Shown: positions 34,766 through 46,550, counted from the first letter of the stretch. The stretch: DNA of 64,000 bases from Abelmoschus esculentus (GCA_035048815.1 JAUCBN010000011.1:16446001-16510000); one strand, 5' to 3'. Numbers and translations: made by a program. Notes: generated by a model not told the origin, from the sequence alone.

Positions 34766-35454
34766 TTAGGGCTTTCTGGGAAGAAGAGAAAAACAAATTA
34801 AAGCTGAATTGAAAAATGAGATGGAAATGAAGTTCTAAAGCATAGTCGAACAACGCCATTTATGAAACAGCACAAAACAGTATCATTTTATGAGGAGTGA
34901 AGACGATATTGTTGTTAAGTTGTGAAAGATTAACGGGAATGGATGTTGTTAAGTTGTTTTAGTATTTGTTGGTAGTGTGCTAGCTATGAGTAAAAATCCT
35001 CTATCTTTTTATCATGCCTCCATTCATGTCTTTCGTTGAAAATTTCTAAAAAAAAAGAAAATTGAATTTTAAACCTTAACCCTAATTTTCTATATCTTAA
35101 ACCCTAAACCTTACACCTAAAAATACATCATACCCCTAATTCTCTAAACCTAACCACAACCCCTAATCCTAAACCCTACACCCTATACCCTCTAATTTAA
35201 AACAAAGGCATAAAAAGAGGCATGAAAAAGAGAGAGACGATTTACACTCGTTAGCTGTCAAAAAATAATTAGTTATTTTCTTTTATAGTTAACAAGAATT
35301 ATACCGGAGACATCATAAAAGTTTTACAATCAATAAAATCTTATTCTCTTCTCTTGTCCAATCCTCTCCTCTATTCTATCAATCCTATTATTCCATTGTA
35401 ACCTTTTCATTCTCAATCTTTAGCTTAACACAATGATACTCTTAGACATTTTGA
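34766..35454. other. Non-coding DNA with telomere-like words
   Basis: No gene. At 35080-35205 CCCTAAACC, CCCTAATCC and CCCTACACC words recur in one orientation among other sequence; they are degenerate and interrupted. Confidence 0.5.
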
Positions 35455-37785
35455 TGGCCCAGAGAATCAGAAACAAATATCAAAAAAGAAAAAAATCAAA
35501 TAAACTTTAACAGCGTAGAACAAAGTAATCAAGAACGATGTCAAAAGCTATCATATTAGAAAATCAAGATAAACTTAAAGAATTTCATTCATGAAAACAA
35601 AGATACGGTTCACAATGCAAGAGATTAAATATAAAAGAGAATCCTAGCTCAATAACTAGCTGGCTAGCTGCTAATTAGTAACTGAACAAAATTAACTTAT
35701 TCTAAAACGTTGCACTGTGATCTATATTCAATGATTTGAAAGGAAAGTAGGAGTGTCATTTACACACCCAGACTAAAGGCATACTTTTAGTTGGTTTTTT
35801 AAAGTAACACTAGAAACTGAAAGTATTTTTAAGGTTAAAAGTAATGAGAGTAACATGTAATTTTAGGTTAAATGTGATTTTTAATTTAAATGTTATAATT
35901 TATTGTTTTGATTTGTCCTAAAAAATGTTAATCCATTAGTCAACTCAATCATTTCAGATAAAATCATTTAGTTTCAAAATTAATAAGGTCTTGATAAATA
36001 TTTAATCTAAAATTTATAAAGAACAATATGTAATTTGACAAATACTCAAGCTAACAAAGATTAAATTTGTCTTTAAATAAATTGATCTAAGTGATAAGCA
36101 GCTTGATATTACTTAAGAAACGAGACTTTGTATATGTAGAAAATTCTCACAAAAAGACTCATCATCAACTACATGTACAATAAGGATAATCTATATTAGT
36201 CTAGACAAAACCCTAGGAAACATGTGGGCAAAAAAAAAAGATCAGATATAGTGATTATCTATTTTATCCTTTTTCCTTCTTTGTCAGGTAAACTGTCTGT
36301 GCATATGTATAAGATCCTTTGCAATCAGTTGGGTTCGATCCCAGGAACCAAATACAGATAAGCAACTATTACTGAAAAAAGATAAGCAAATGTAGTTACT
36401 ATAACGCTGGGTTGAGTTTGGAATGTGTAGAGCTTGTTGTGCCATAGGTCATGCTCAAGCATCTGGCAAAATACTGTTGAACTCCTCCAACAGATCCGGA
36501 TGGTCCTTGAAAAGACAAGCAACCTGAAAGGAATGAAACAAACAACAAGATTGTGTAGCTGCCGACGAGATAACGAACACAGGGTAACAACCGAAACAAG
36601 GCATATTACCCTGGTATAGACCTCACTCATGTCACACTTGTGCTCCCCGTACCTGTGCAATACAGCCAGAAACGAAATATAAACATGCTCTTCGTTCCGG
36701 AAATGTACCTGCAGAGTGTAGCAAGAATGATATCATTTATCTTGAGCCTTCGAGTTCGGTTTGGAATTACTAGGTTTAGTTTCAGTGTTCCACCTGTAAC
36801 TTGTTTGTAAAACTGATTAAACTAACAAATACAGCATGCATTTCCGGAGGAGGGGTGTCCTCCTCGGGGGTAATTTCGTATCCATTTGGCAGGAAGGTTA
36901 TGCCCTTTGAGTAACTCTTTCACTTGGGCAATGACACTAACTACATCCGTCCTGCAAGAAACAAAGCAACAATTCATCACCTTTCAAAATCATAAACAAA
37001 ATCCGATCAACTGTTCCAATCGTCGGTCCACCCGAAACAGGATACCTTCGATCCATGAAATCTTTCACTACTTGATGGAACATGTCGTACTTCTCTGTTT
37101 GATCATGAAACAGCTCCCTTGCTTCCTCTAGATACATCTCTAACTCGGCTTTAATCGATTCTTGTGAAGCACTTGTCTCTCCTACACCTCCTCCTCCCGT
37201 TCTTCCAGCCCCACCTGCAGCGCTGCCTCCAGCAGGCACTTGGTTTTACCCATTGCTATGTGTGTAGAAACGACGAAGGAAAATTCAGAACAAAACCAGT
37301 ATAACATTCAAGCAAAGCATGCTAAATCAAGAACATTTAACGAAACACTGAATTCAAAGTGATGAACAAAACAATCCCTCACGCAAATCCAACTAAATAC
37401 TCAGTCAAATCTCACCCCAAAACAAAACCTACCATTGAAGCTGAGAACAATAACTAAGAAACAATAGAAAAGAGACTTTAATATAAAACAAAACCAACCA
37501 TAGAAACCCTGACAAGCAAGCAAGCAAGTTATAAAACGGAGGAATGAACGGAGAAACAAAACTTACAATGACGCCGTTCTTGGTCGCTCCATCCCTGTAA
37601 ACCCAAAATCCAAAAGAAATTAAAACGTGAATTGTTTTGACATAAAGTAATCTTTCAAGAACTAGACTCATTTCAAGAAAAGGAGTGAAGAAACTTAACT
37701 TCTAGATCTTACACGAAGAAAATACAAAGAAACTAAACCATTTTTTTCTTCTGAGTGAATGCGATGCGTCTTTGCCTTTGAACTA
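35455..37785. repeat. Duplicated segment, copy A (Sin3-like)
   Basis: Collinear with 55020-57725 from downstream flank through the whole gene to its 5' leader. Shared landmarks include GAATCCTAGCTCAATAACTA, GTAAACTGTCTGTGCATATG and AGAGACTTTAATATAAAACA. Both ends of the homology fall in non-coding DNA, and the flanks beyond differ. Confidence 0.88.
36455..37592 (-). pseudogene. Short Sin3-like PAH protein, copy A (broken)
   Basis: Five exons with GT-AG introns: 37592-37567, 37255-37046, 36951-36794, 36708-36610, 36523-36455. Sin3-family proteins are nuclear co-repressor scaffolds whose paired amphipathic helix (PAH) repeats bind transcription factors. PAH1 spans exons 2-3 (ELEMYLEEARELFHDQTEKY, then IAQVKELLKGHN); PAH2 spans exons 4-5 (EEHVYISFLAVLHRY, LFKDHPDLLEEF). 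The frame ends at TGA 36455 after LPDA, so the family member is short (~194 residues) and resembles the small PAH genes of plants rather than full Sin3. Lesions: CAA to TAA at codon 12 (37248-37246), and a 23-nt deletion in exon 3 removing the N.FIYGFNT block. Exon 4 keeps its 99-nt in-frame length. An untranslated first exon ending at a GTAAG donor probably lies near 37710. Confidence 0.85.
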
Positions 37786-38355
37786 AATCTTGAAGTTGAA
37801 GGTTTGAGAGGCTTTTGTATAGCAATCGAGCGGGAATAAACGAAAAATAACCGAGGGATCTGAATTGATCTCATGAAAAATAATTGAGATTTTTCTTTTC
37901 CAAAACTTAAATAAGAATTGGACGAAAATTATTAAATCTAAACTCTAAGATTCTAAATTATAAAACTATAAAGTTTTGCAGATATAAATGGCTTATTAGA
38001 ACAATATTTTTCTTTTTATTTTTTAATAAAAAATAATTCCTTTCAAACTTTATTTTAAAAAATAATCTTTTCGTAGACCTAATTTGTATTTTACACAATG
38101 TGAATTTTTACTACATATATTGTAGAACGTAAAATCAAGCTGATGTGGATTTTCTATCATTCTTTTTATAAAATAATAATTTATATTTTTATAATAAAAT
38201 TTGCATCCTGCAGGATGCAAATTACTCGTCCATTTTACAGATCTCCGCGATATTTATTGTGGTAAATTGAACGTAATTTACATCCTATAAGATGTGAAGT
38301 TCTTTCCTGACGTATCAGAAAGGATTGTACAACTCAACAGTAATTCACATCTAGC
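37786..38355. other. Upstream flank of copy A and GCATCC-motif region
   Basis: 37786-38180 is AT-rich DNA upstream of the Sin3-like copy with no gene seen. 38198-38350 holds the palindromic GCATCCTGCAGGATGC motif and relatives, in which the hAT element is inserted. Confidence 0.5.
38198..38223. repeat. 26-bp perfect palindrome
   Basis: AATTTGCATCCTG followed by its exact reverse complement CAGGATGCAAATT, with no spacer. Confidence 0.95.
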
Positions 38356-38439
38356 TAGGGGTGTTCATTGTCTGATATCGGATCCGATTCGATCTGATTT
38401 TTTCGGATATCCAGATTTTTGGATCAACTATATAATAAT

Positions 38440-39035
38440 TGTTGCTTAAATAGACTGCAAAACAGGGTGTTAGCACTAACAGGAAAAATTAAAGGAACGA
38501 ACTGATAGAAAGTTTGACCGTATTTGGAGTGGACTATAGAGGAAATGATCATCGAAACTGGAATCAAACAGAATGATGCTCTCAAATTCTCTCTCAAGTT
38601 AAGACAGATGAACTCTGAATGGGATGATTAAAAATGAGAGAAAAGCATCTTATTTATAGGTTAAAAGCAGGGGCAAATCTGTCCAAGAATCAAATAAAAT
38701 CTGATTTAAATTTAAAATTTAAATTTAAATCAGATTTTATTTATCCAAAAATAATAGATTTGCTAACCGAAAATATCCATTTAAATCTCGGATAAAATCT
38801 ATTCAAAATTAGATTTATTAACAGATAAAATCTAATTAAATCTCAGATAATCTATTAATATCTATCTAAAAATAGTAGATTTTATAACCGAAAATATCCA
38901 TTTAAATCTCGGATATTTTGTTATTAAATCTATTCGGTTAAGTATTTAAAATTCAAAGAGAATTTTAAATCAACTGAGCTGCTCTCATACAATCTATAAA
39001 AACAGAGTATGGGATTCAAACATTACATATTTCCA
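38440..39035 (-). mobile_element. Solo LTR nested in the hAT element
   Basis: Runs from TGTTGCTTAAATAG to ATATTTCCA. It is flanked by a perfect 5-bp duplication ATAAT (38435-38439, 39036-39040). A minus-strand TATA box, CCTATAAATAAGATGC, lies at 38645-38660. An AT-rich palindrome centred near 38718 (TCTGATTTAAATTT and its complement) is inside it. No internal region, so a product of LTR-LTR recombination. Confidence 0.85.
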
Positions 39036-39605
39036 ATAATAATTTGTATCCGATCTGTAAAAATCGAATATCCAGATTTTCGAATTTCGAATACTTGAAT
39101 TTCGGATTGAATATCCGATAAATAACCCAAAAAATAAATCCCCTGTATTATACATGCATTCCAATCTCCAAGCCAATTCTAAGCTTTTACAGAATGTGTA
39201 TCATTATTATCGGTAGAATGTATCCAATTCCAAGTCAAATACAAGGCCCAAGTTTCAAATTATAATTGATATTGGCAGTTGCATCATATAAAATAATAAA
39301 CACAAAATTCAAGTTTACAGATTGTATGCAAACCGCAAAGTAACAAAGATATTTTATACAGAATATATTCAAATCAAACATAAGATTCAAGTTTTTAAGA
39401 AGTCACTTGCACTGAGAGCATAAATTAAGATATGATTACAACCAAAATAAAAGATTAAAATTATAATTTAACAAGGTATTATGGTTCAAAGGTATAGCTA
39501 TATCAACTAAACTAAATTACTAAAACATGGCGCATAACAAAAAGTATGCTAAAAAAACACTTAAAATACTAAGATTTTAAAAGACTCCAATATAAGATCT
39601 AAACT

Positions 39606-42347
39606 TTAAAAATCATCCAAAGCATTAATTGTTTCATCAATTATGATGTTTGGTTGCTCCAAGGTTAGATCCTTCATGCCTATAACACATGAAATAAAAT
39701 TAAATAAAATAATACTAAAATATATATTTATGTTTAAATATTAAATAAAAAATAATAAAGAAATTAAAATTAAATTAACCTTTCTTCAATCATTTTTGGA
39801 GTCAATGAAATATGAAAAGAATCAAGAACACAACCTCCTGTATTAAAATCTGACTCGAAAGCTACGGTTGAAATTGGTACAGAAAGCACATCTTTAGTCA
39901 TCTTATGAAGAATAAGATATCTTCTAGCTTGATCCTTTCGCATTGTAAGATTTAAAAATTTTAAACATTAGGCTCACAAGCATCTTTTAAGTACGTCTCC
40001 AGCTCATTTTTATTGACACTAGTTAAAGGACTTGTATCTCTCTCATATTTTAAAATCATGAGTTGTTGAAGGTCAATTTTACCTCCTACTTTACTCCTAT
40101 TTTGAGTAAAAGTAGAGGAAAAAATAGAAGTGGAAGAAGAAATATCATTTGTCTTTAATTTAGGCATTGCTGAAGCATATGAGTCTAATAAAGATTGCAA
40201 AACAACCATAATCTTGAGGCACAATAGAGTAGCTTTTGTTTCATCATACAAATTTTGTATAATCCAATTAACATAATTTAACTTATGTCTAGGGTCGAGG
40301 ATCACAACCACAAAAACTAAAACATTGATATTATCAACATTCACATAATATTTTTCATATTTTGACATTATTTGGGCTACCATTTTTCTAACACCTTTAT
40401 CTTTATCACCCATGTTATTTGAAATCATTAACCTAGTCCCATAAATCTCATTTGCATACGAATTGCACGTCACATAAAGAGAACCGGATAATCTCAATGT
40501 TGCATCATAGAAAATACTCAAGAAAGGCAAAAAACTACCAACCCTTTTCCAATCTTCTTTGGAACCACCACCAAATTTTCTAAGTTCTTTAAAACAAGAG
40601 GAGTCTTTCATGTATAAACTAGCAAATGCTTTTTTAAACTTGATAGCAGATTCAAGCATTAAAAAAATCGAATTTCATCTTATTTCAACATCCAAAGTAA
40701 CAAGACTTTTGCTATCTTCTTTCTCCTCTTCTATGCAAGTTTTAAACTTTTGAAGTCTTGTCGGAGAAGACCTAACATATCTAACAAGAGCTCGAACTTT
40801 TAAAATTGACAAATCAAGTTCTTTCAAACCTTCCCTTACAATCAAATTCAAAATATGAGAAGCACATCTCATATCCAAATAGTGACCCTTCAACAAACTA
40901 GACTCCCAAATATTAAGTCTTTTCTTAAGTAATCAATTGCTAAATCATTTGAGCTTGTATTATCTACCGTCACTATCATAATATTTTTTTAAACCTCATT
41001 CATTCAAGGACTTTCCAACTGCTCTATGAGTAAGTTGTCCAGAATGACCAGCAATTGAAAAAAAATTAATGATTCTCTTATGTAAATTCCAATCATCATA
41101 AAAAAATGAACAGTCAAACACATGTAGCTTAAATTTTGACTTGATGTCCAAGTGTCTGTGGTTAGACAGACTCTATAATGCAAATTCTTAAAAGAAATCT
41201 TTAGTTTATTCCTTTGTTCAATAAAGAGGGTATAGCAATCTCTAGTAACGATAACACAAGAAGAAAGCTTGTAGAGAGGATTTAAAGCTTTATAAAATTC
41301 ATGAAAATCTTCACGTTCGACAAAAACAAAAGGCAATTCATCTACCATAAACATTCTAGCAAGTTTTTTCCTACATAAATCTTGATCGAATTTTCATAAT
41401 TTTGGAACACTAACTGATTCAACAGTTTCATCTTCACTTACTAGTGTTGTAGCTTTAAAATCAATTAACTTTTTGTTTTTTGACACCTTTTAATGTGATT
41501 CATTAAAGGAGCGGTGTCATTTTAAGTTTGACAACCAATAAGTTTTTTGCAATACTTACATAAAACAAAAGCGATATCTTCGGTATCTAAATAATAAGTC
41601 CACCACTTAGATTTTCTCTTCCTTTTTTCTTGAGTAACATCATTTAGAGTTTTCTTTTCTTTTTCTTTTTTTTTTGTTCTTGACTTTTCTCTTCATCGAA
41701 GAAATCGTTTTTTTTTTGTTCTTCTATTATTAACTCAACAAAAACATAATTAGCACCTTCATTCTCATCAAACGATAACGAAATATTCTGTAATTAAAAT
41801 ATTATAATATTAGTTTCAATTGTAAGGCTTTTAAAAAGCCAACTAAGTAAAACATTAATCACATGAAACCTAATTTTATTCAAACATAAAAAATTATTTT
41901 AGTTTCAGTATGGTATTAATCAAAATAACATGCATATTAATCAAACTCCTATAAGGCTACTAAACACATAAATCTAAAAAATATCTTTAATTATTTTTTA
42001 AAAAAATAAAATTATACATCAAATCATACGCTCATTGCACAATACTAAAATGATAATCTTATAAGCACTAAATTGATGTTTATTTTCATTAAAAATAAAT
42101 ACATGTTACTTTTTTAACTAATATTTATAATTTGATATTAAATTTATTTGTTTTATTGTCCTAATCATAATTCTTTAAGATTAGAGGCAATTAAAATTCA
42201 AATATAAAATTATATTCTTTAATCATAAAATATCAAGAAAATAAGTGAATTCATCATTTTAATTTAAAGAAAAATAAATACAATAAAAGAAATATTAAAT
42301 TATATGAATATAAGACTTACTCCGGATTGAGGTTTTTGGCTTGACAT
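39606..42347 (-). pseudogene. hAT (BED finger) transposase
   Basis: Exon 1 (42347-42321) encodes MSSQKPQSG and ends at GTAAGTC. Exon 2 starts after TTACAG at 41787. A lysine-rich poly-A stretch near 41660 is followed by a frame change, then the BED zinc finger at about 41625-41480 (KWWTYYL, CKYCKKLIG, HIKRC). The catalytic-core region follows at 41354-41004 (LTTDTWTS), then 40896-40675 (RCASHILNLIVREGLKEL), 40659-39961 (DPRHKLNYV) and the hAT dimerisation motif at 39900-39800 (STVAFESDFNTGG.VLD). A last small exon after TTATAG near 39680 may encode the acidic end. At least three stops or frameshifts prevent full-length protein. hAT transposases cut and paste DNA and leave 8-bp duplications. 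Confidence 0.88.
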
Positions 42348-42782
42348 GGATGAAGAATAATAAAATATAATCAAGATGTAACCACGTGAATCTTCAATCA
42401 AAGAGTTGGTTCCTGGTGCCTGATGATCCAATAAAGGTTAAGATGATTAAATTTTGACTTTTGAGAGATGTTAGGGTTAAGTTTGCGACAGGCAAGTTAA
42501 AGTGAAATTGTGTGGAATCGAAGAAGTAAAGATGAGGCGTTGAGAAAGTGGTGAGTGTAGGCTTATTTTTTTTAGTCTTCAGGTTTTGGTTTGAAGCCCA
42601 ATAAATTTATCAGGTTTTTGGATAATCTGAAATAAAAAAAATGATATTCGTATTCGATCCGAAAAATTTAAAATCGGATCGAATATCTAGTTCAAATATA
42701 AAAATTGGATCGGATATCTAAAACTTCAGATCAGTTCAATGGATAATCGGATCGGATATTTTTGAACACCCTTACTTCCAGC

Positions 42783-43196
42783 AGGATGCGAAGTATTTAC
42801 ATAATTCACATCATGTAGGATGTGGATTACTTACTATAAATACCCAACCTTTGGACCTTAAGCAACCATTCAATTATGGTTATTTATTATTATTTAAATA
42901 TGTTATATGTATTTGATTGTCTTTTAGCCACTAAAATTTATATATTTACATATTCTTATGTTTAACGATAAATTACAATGTACAAAATTTCTTTATCATA
43001 TTCTCCCGAGTCTTTATTTTTTCGGGATCAAAATTAGAATATATAATATCCGGTGTCACCTAATACTATAATAGTGGAGAAATTCTTATTCCAAGTCATG
43101 TTACTAACATTAAATTCACCGTGAAACCCACTATCTACGTCTAGAGTCAAAGCTTTTACCATGGCCTATTGGATGAAGATGAAGTTTGGTTGTCGA
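42783..43196. other. Motif region and first ~285-bp unit
   Basis: Begins with the right half of the motif cut by the hAT element (GCAGGATGCGAAG), another diverged motif at 42815, then TATA-like ACTATAAATACCC at 42835. From 43026 it carries the first copy of a unit repeated beyond the solo LTR. Confidence 0.5.
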
Positions 43197-44700
43197 TGAT
43201 GCGTGCTAAATATGCGCAATTTAGTGCAAGTGAACACGTCTCCAAGTAATCAAGTGATGAGTAAATCGTGTATCGTCTCCACAGGGATTGGTCTACTTAA
43301 TATGCTTCCTTTAATCTTCTTGCTCTGTAAAGAAATAAAATAAAAACACAAATGATTGGGTTGAGATTGCACTAAATAAAGAAAACTAAATAATAAGGAA
43401 AAAAAGATAGAGAAAGTGGCCAGGATCTAGTTGTATTATAGAGTGGATTCAATTGACTTGTTTTTGCTCAATGCAATCGCACAACACTGCCTCGATAGTA
43501 CTGCAGATTACTGCCTCAACAACGATGATGCTCGTCTGTCGCGACAATCTCTTGCTCTTGGGAAGACTTTATCAAAGTTCGGCAGAGTGTTCTTTAGTGC
43601 CTCCGCTTATCTCTAAGTTGAAGTACTGTTGACGATCAGTCCTTGATGATACCTCTCGGCATGAATCAATTATAATCACCAACGAATCCCATACTTCTCT
43701 TAGCCGCTGAAACTCTTAACCTATCTCTAGGCCGAGTTAGTGTTTCCCGATTGAAACATCGTACTTATTCCTTTCGTGAATCTAACTCTCTCGATACTAG
43801 ATAAATGGATTACTCACAAACTTCTCTCTCGAGCTTGAATGCAAGAATAAGGAATGACAAAGAATAAGAAAACTCCGATATTTTATTGCATTGGAAACAA
43901 GAAATAAAGTTCAACTTCCTCACACTAATACTTTACAACCTTCACCTAAGCTTACAAACTTAGAACATAATGTAAAACAAAGAAAAACTAAAGATAAAAT
44001 CGGCTAAGCTCTCTATATTCTGAATTGTCTAATTGTCTAATGGTTGCCCTTCTCCTTGGACGGCTCTGTCTTATATAGGCTTGGCCTAGGACAAACCTTT
44101 CCTAAGTAGAATACAACTTGGAGTAGGGAATGAGTCATGTACGTAAATAAAATATTTCCAAGTTTATTCCAGGAGGCTTTCTCGCGTGGTCTTGTCTTGG
44201 GCTTTCCTCGTGCGATCCAGTTTCGGTCCTTGGGCTTCTTGTCTAGCAACTTTCTCCTCATTTTTTCCTCAGCTTGCCCACAATATCGTCACTTGTCCTC
44301 AATTGCTGCCGCTGCAATACTTCTTCCTGCACAAATACAAAAATATAGTAAAACTTGCCTTTCCTGTAAATATTATCTTTAACAGCAAAATCCTCAATAG
44401 TTTACATTAAGTACAAGAATTGATTCAAGTAGGTGTAAAATTGGTGATTATTGCCCATGAAAAGTGTAGAAAGTGATAGTGAGTTGAGCACTTATCAGCC
44501 GACATCGTCACGGTGAAAATCACCATGTTCACCTACAGTCAAAGCTCCTACCATGGTAGATGAGATGAGAATGGGGATACGTTTAAGTCATTCTCCAAGA
44601 TATTATTTGTCCTTGATCAATATTAGGACATATTATCTAGTATCACCGAATAATATAATCCTAAAAAATTCTTAATTCTCGTAATTTTTTTGGATAAAGA
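43026..44700. repeat. ~285-bp direct duplication split by a solo LTR
   Basis: 43026-43165 (ATCAAAATTAGAATATATAA, AAATTCACCGTGAAA, GTCAAAGCTTTTACCATGG) is repeated in 44500-44690 (ACGGTGAAAATCACC, GTCAAAGCTCCTACCATGG, then ATCAATATTAGGACATAT). After removing the LTR and its target duplication the period is about 285 bp. Confidence 0.65.
43197..44497 (-). mobile_element. Athila-type solo LTR
   Basis: On the minus strand it runs from TGATAAGTGCTCAACTC to TTTAGCACGCATCA, 1,301 bp. The flanks GTCGA (43192-43196) and GCCGA (44498-44502) match at 4 of 5. It shares the TGATAAGTGC start, the GAGAGAGTTAG..TCACGAAA block and a U5 'CCTGTGGAGACGA' type block with the Athila-like element at 13.6-24.6 kb, but it is a different subfamily. 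TATA-like CCTATATAAGACAG lies near 44070 on the minus strand. Confidence 0.82.
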
Positions 44701-44934
44701 TTAAGATATTTGTATATTGAAATAAAGTAGAATTTTTGTTATGATGTTATAAAATGATGATATTATTTGTATGTTAAAATTGAGTTATTATTTGTATTTT
44801 TAATTTTCCTTATTTGCATGTTATATTGTTATAAAATTTATGTCTAGTAGAATATTTAAGGATACATGTTATAAAATAACAAATCAAAATAACATTACAT
44901 TCTAGATGAAATGAATGGAGGGGAAATTTAATTT

Positions 44935-45330
44935 GGTTTCCTCGTAATTTGTATTTAAGTCAGATGTTAAGTGTAGTTCTTCTATTGTTTGTTCTATCTC
45001 TTCTTGTCATTTATAATTATGTGTTAACAACGTGACTTCATCTTCTAAATGAATAATAGTAGAGGAACCTGAGTCATTATCAAAAACTACATTTATATCT
45101 ACGTTTGTTCCGCCAACACGTTTGTATGCTCGAAACATCTTTCACATATCTCTCTCATTCAATAGTGAAAGAATGTAATGTTTTTCGGGTCCAGGCTTTG
45201 GCACTGATACTTTGAAGTGTAATTCTCTGATGTTTTTGTTGGGTGAGTCGACTGTCACGATTGAAATCAAACCAAATAAATCATCTTTTATGATTTTTTC
45301 GTTGAATGATGTGTACACTTATCCATGATA
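44935..45330 (-). pseudogene. Possible MULE N-terminal fragment, minus strand
   Basis: A minus-strand frame from about 45326 to 45012 has only one internal stop. It reads VTVDSPNKNIRELHFKVSVP, then EKHYILSLLNERDM, a TGA, KMFRAYKRVGGTNVDINVVF and an acidic tail. The pattern (strand-rich domain, then a D..M..MF block) recalls the N-terminal part of plant Mutator-type transposases before the MULE domain. No MULE or SWIM domain follows, so the identity is tentative; it could be another transposon-derived protein. Confidence 0.35.
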
Positions 45331-45399
45331 GAAAACAATAACAGAAAATAGAGTTATAGGCTTAAGGTTTAGAAATAAATGAAATATGGTGAAGATGAT

Positions 45400-45575
45400 G
45401 TTTGCACGTTTATGGTATGTTCAGTATATGTAGGATGAACTTCGTATTGTGTAGGATGCAAATTTACCTACCATGTCAAGAAGCTTATAAAATTGACACA
45501 AATTCGCATCCTACAAGTTGCAAAGTCTTCCGTACAAATTTACATCATGCAAGATGAAAATTTGGTCTATATATA
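45400..45575. repeat. Second cluster of GCATCC/GGATGC motifs
   Basis: Words at about 45408 (TGTAGGATGAACTTCG), 45433 (TGTAGGATGCAAATTT), 45507 (TTCGCATCCTACAAGTTGC) and 45541 (TTACATCATGCAAGATG) are relatives of the 26-bp palindrome at 38198. Confidence 0.6.
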
Positions 45576-45662
45576 TATGTATTCCATAATTGTTTGAGAA
45601 ACCTAAACATCAAAATGTTTCATACTCAAACTTGAAACCCCTCCCAAATTAAATGTTTGAAA

Positions 45663-46550
45663 ATGGCAAAAATAGTTGATGTTGTAGTATACTACGATGG
45701 TGAGATCATCCTTGATATTGAAATATGTATCATATTTCAGTCTTCTAACAATGTTATGGTACATATTTCAAGGCGTCTTCATATGAAAAACTGAGGAGAC
45801 TAGTTACTAGTAGGGGTGTGCAAAAATATTCGATTCAACCGATCTGATCCAATTATGCATTGATATGATTTAAAATTTTGGATATCAGATCTGAAATTTA
45901 TTTTTAGGATAATTTGGATTGGATATCTAAAAATTTTGGATCAGATACAGATATCTATTTTATATTCGGATCAGATATTTGATAATTTGATATCCTTGAA
46001 AATTCAATTTTTTATAGATATAAATATTTTAAATTCAATATTTTTACTTGTTATATATGAAAAATTAATTTTTTTATGAAAAAAATATTATTATATTCAA
46101 TAATTGGTGATTGTTATATTCAGAAACCTAATATTTTTATGAATAGTACCGCCAAATTAAAAAACTAAATAAAATATTCATAAATTTAGATATTCAGATA
46201 TCTAAATATTCTATCTGAATTTTTGAGTATACAAATTTTGGATATTCATTTTTTTTGGATCGAATATGAATCGTTATTTGAGTAATCCAAATTTTTCGGA
46301 TATCCAAAATTTTGAATCGAATTTGTATCTGAATTTGCACACACATAGTAACAAGAAAAGCACCATATGATTCTAGGAGAGAGTTATAGTCTCTAAGGTA
46401 TTGTCTACCTTCATCATTAAATCTAGTATATTTTATCATCTTCGATGTAGGATGATGGCGATGTACATACGATGTTGTATACACATAGCGACTACTCATT
46501 AGAATGGTCAATCAAGATCGTAGCAATATTTTCTGATGAAAAAAATAGGA
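45663..46550 (+). pseudogene. Possible MULE N-terminal fragment, plus strand
   Basis: ATG at 45663 opens a frame AKIVDVVVYYDGEIILD, then SSNNVMVHISRRLHM, interrupted by the hAT-type MITE at 45811. Beyond it, similar but frameless sequence runs to about 46550. A TATA-like TATATATATATG lies 80 bp upstream (45573). The VYY.GEI start and 'SRR' block resemble Mutator-type proteins as I remember them; no catalytic domain is present. Confidence 0.35.
45811..46347. mobile_element. hAT-type MITE, 537 bp
   Basis: Left end TAGGGGTGTGCAAAAATATTC, right end (reverse complement) TATGTGTGTGCAAATTCAG. The 8-bp flanks GTTACTAG and GTAACAAG match at 6 positions. Subterminal GGATATC/GATCCAA words resemble those of the 4.4-kb hAT element. 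Confidence 0.78.

Larger units (their letters stand above)
38356..42774 (-). mobile_element. hAT transposon with degenerate transposase
   Basis: Left end TAGGGGTGTTCATTG and right end, reverse-complemented, TAAGGGTGTTCAAAAATATCC. The flanks CATCTAGC (38348-38355) and CTTCCAGC (42775-42782) match at 6 of 8 positions. Subterminal regions carry many GGATATCC/ATCGGATCGGATAT words. 4,419 bp including a 596-bp solo LTR plus its 5-bp duplication at the left. The transposase gene lies on the minus strand. Confidence 0.87.

Noticed and set aside
35080..35205. Interstitial telomere from a chromosome fusion
   Set aside because: CCCTAAA words are few, degenerate and interrupted, unlike a fusion scar; such words are common in AT-rich plant repeats.
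36325..36660. 111-codon minus-strand frame as a separate gene
   Set aside because: It is exon 4 of the Sin3-like copy read through its intron into another frame; the GT-AG model explains it.
37429..37671. 80-codon minus-strand frame starting MSLVLERLLYVK
   Set aside because: Spans a leader intron and exon 1; the acceptor TTTACAG before GGATGG and the donor GTAAG make an intron more likely. The same holds at 57341-57614.
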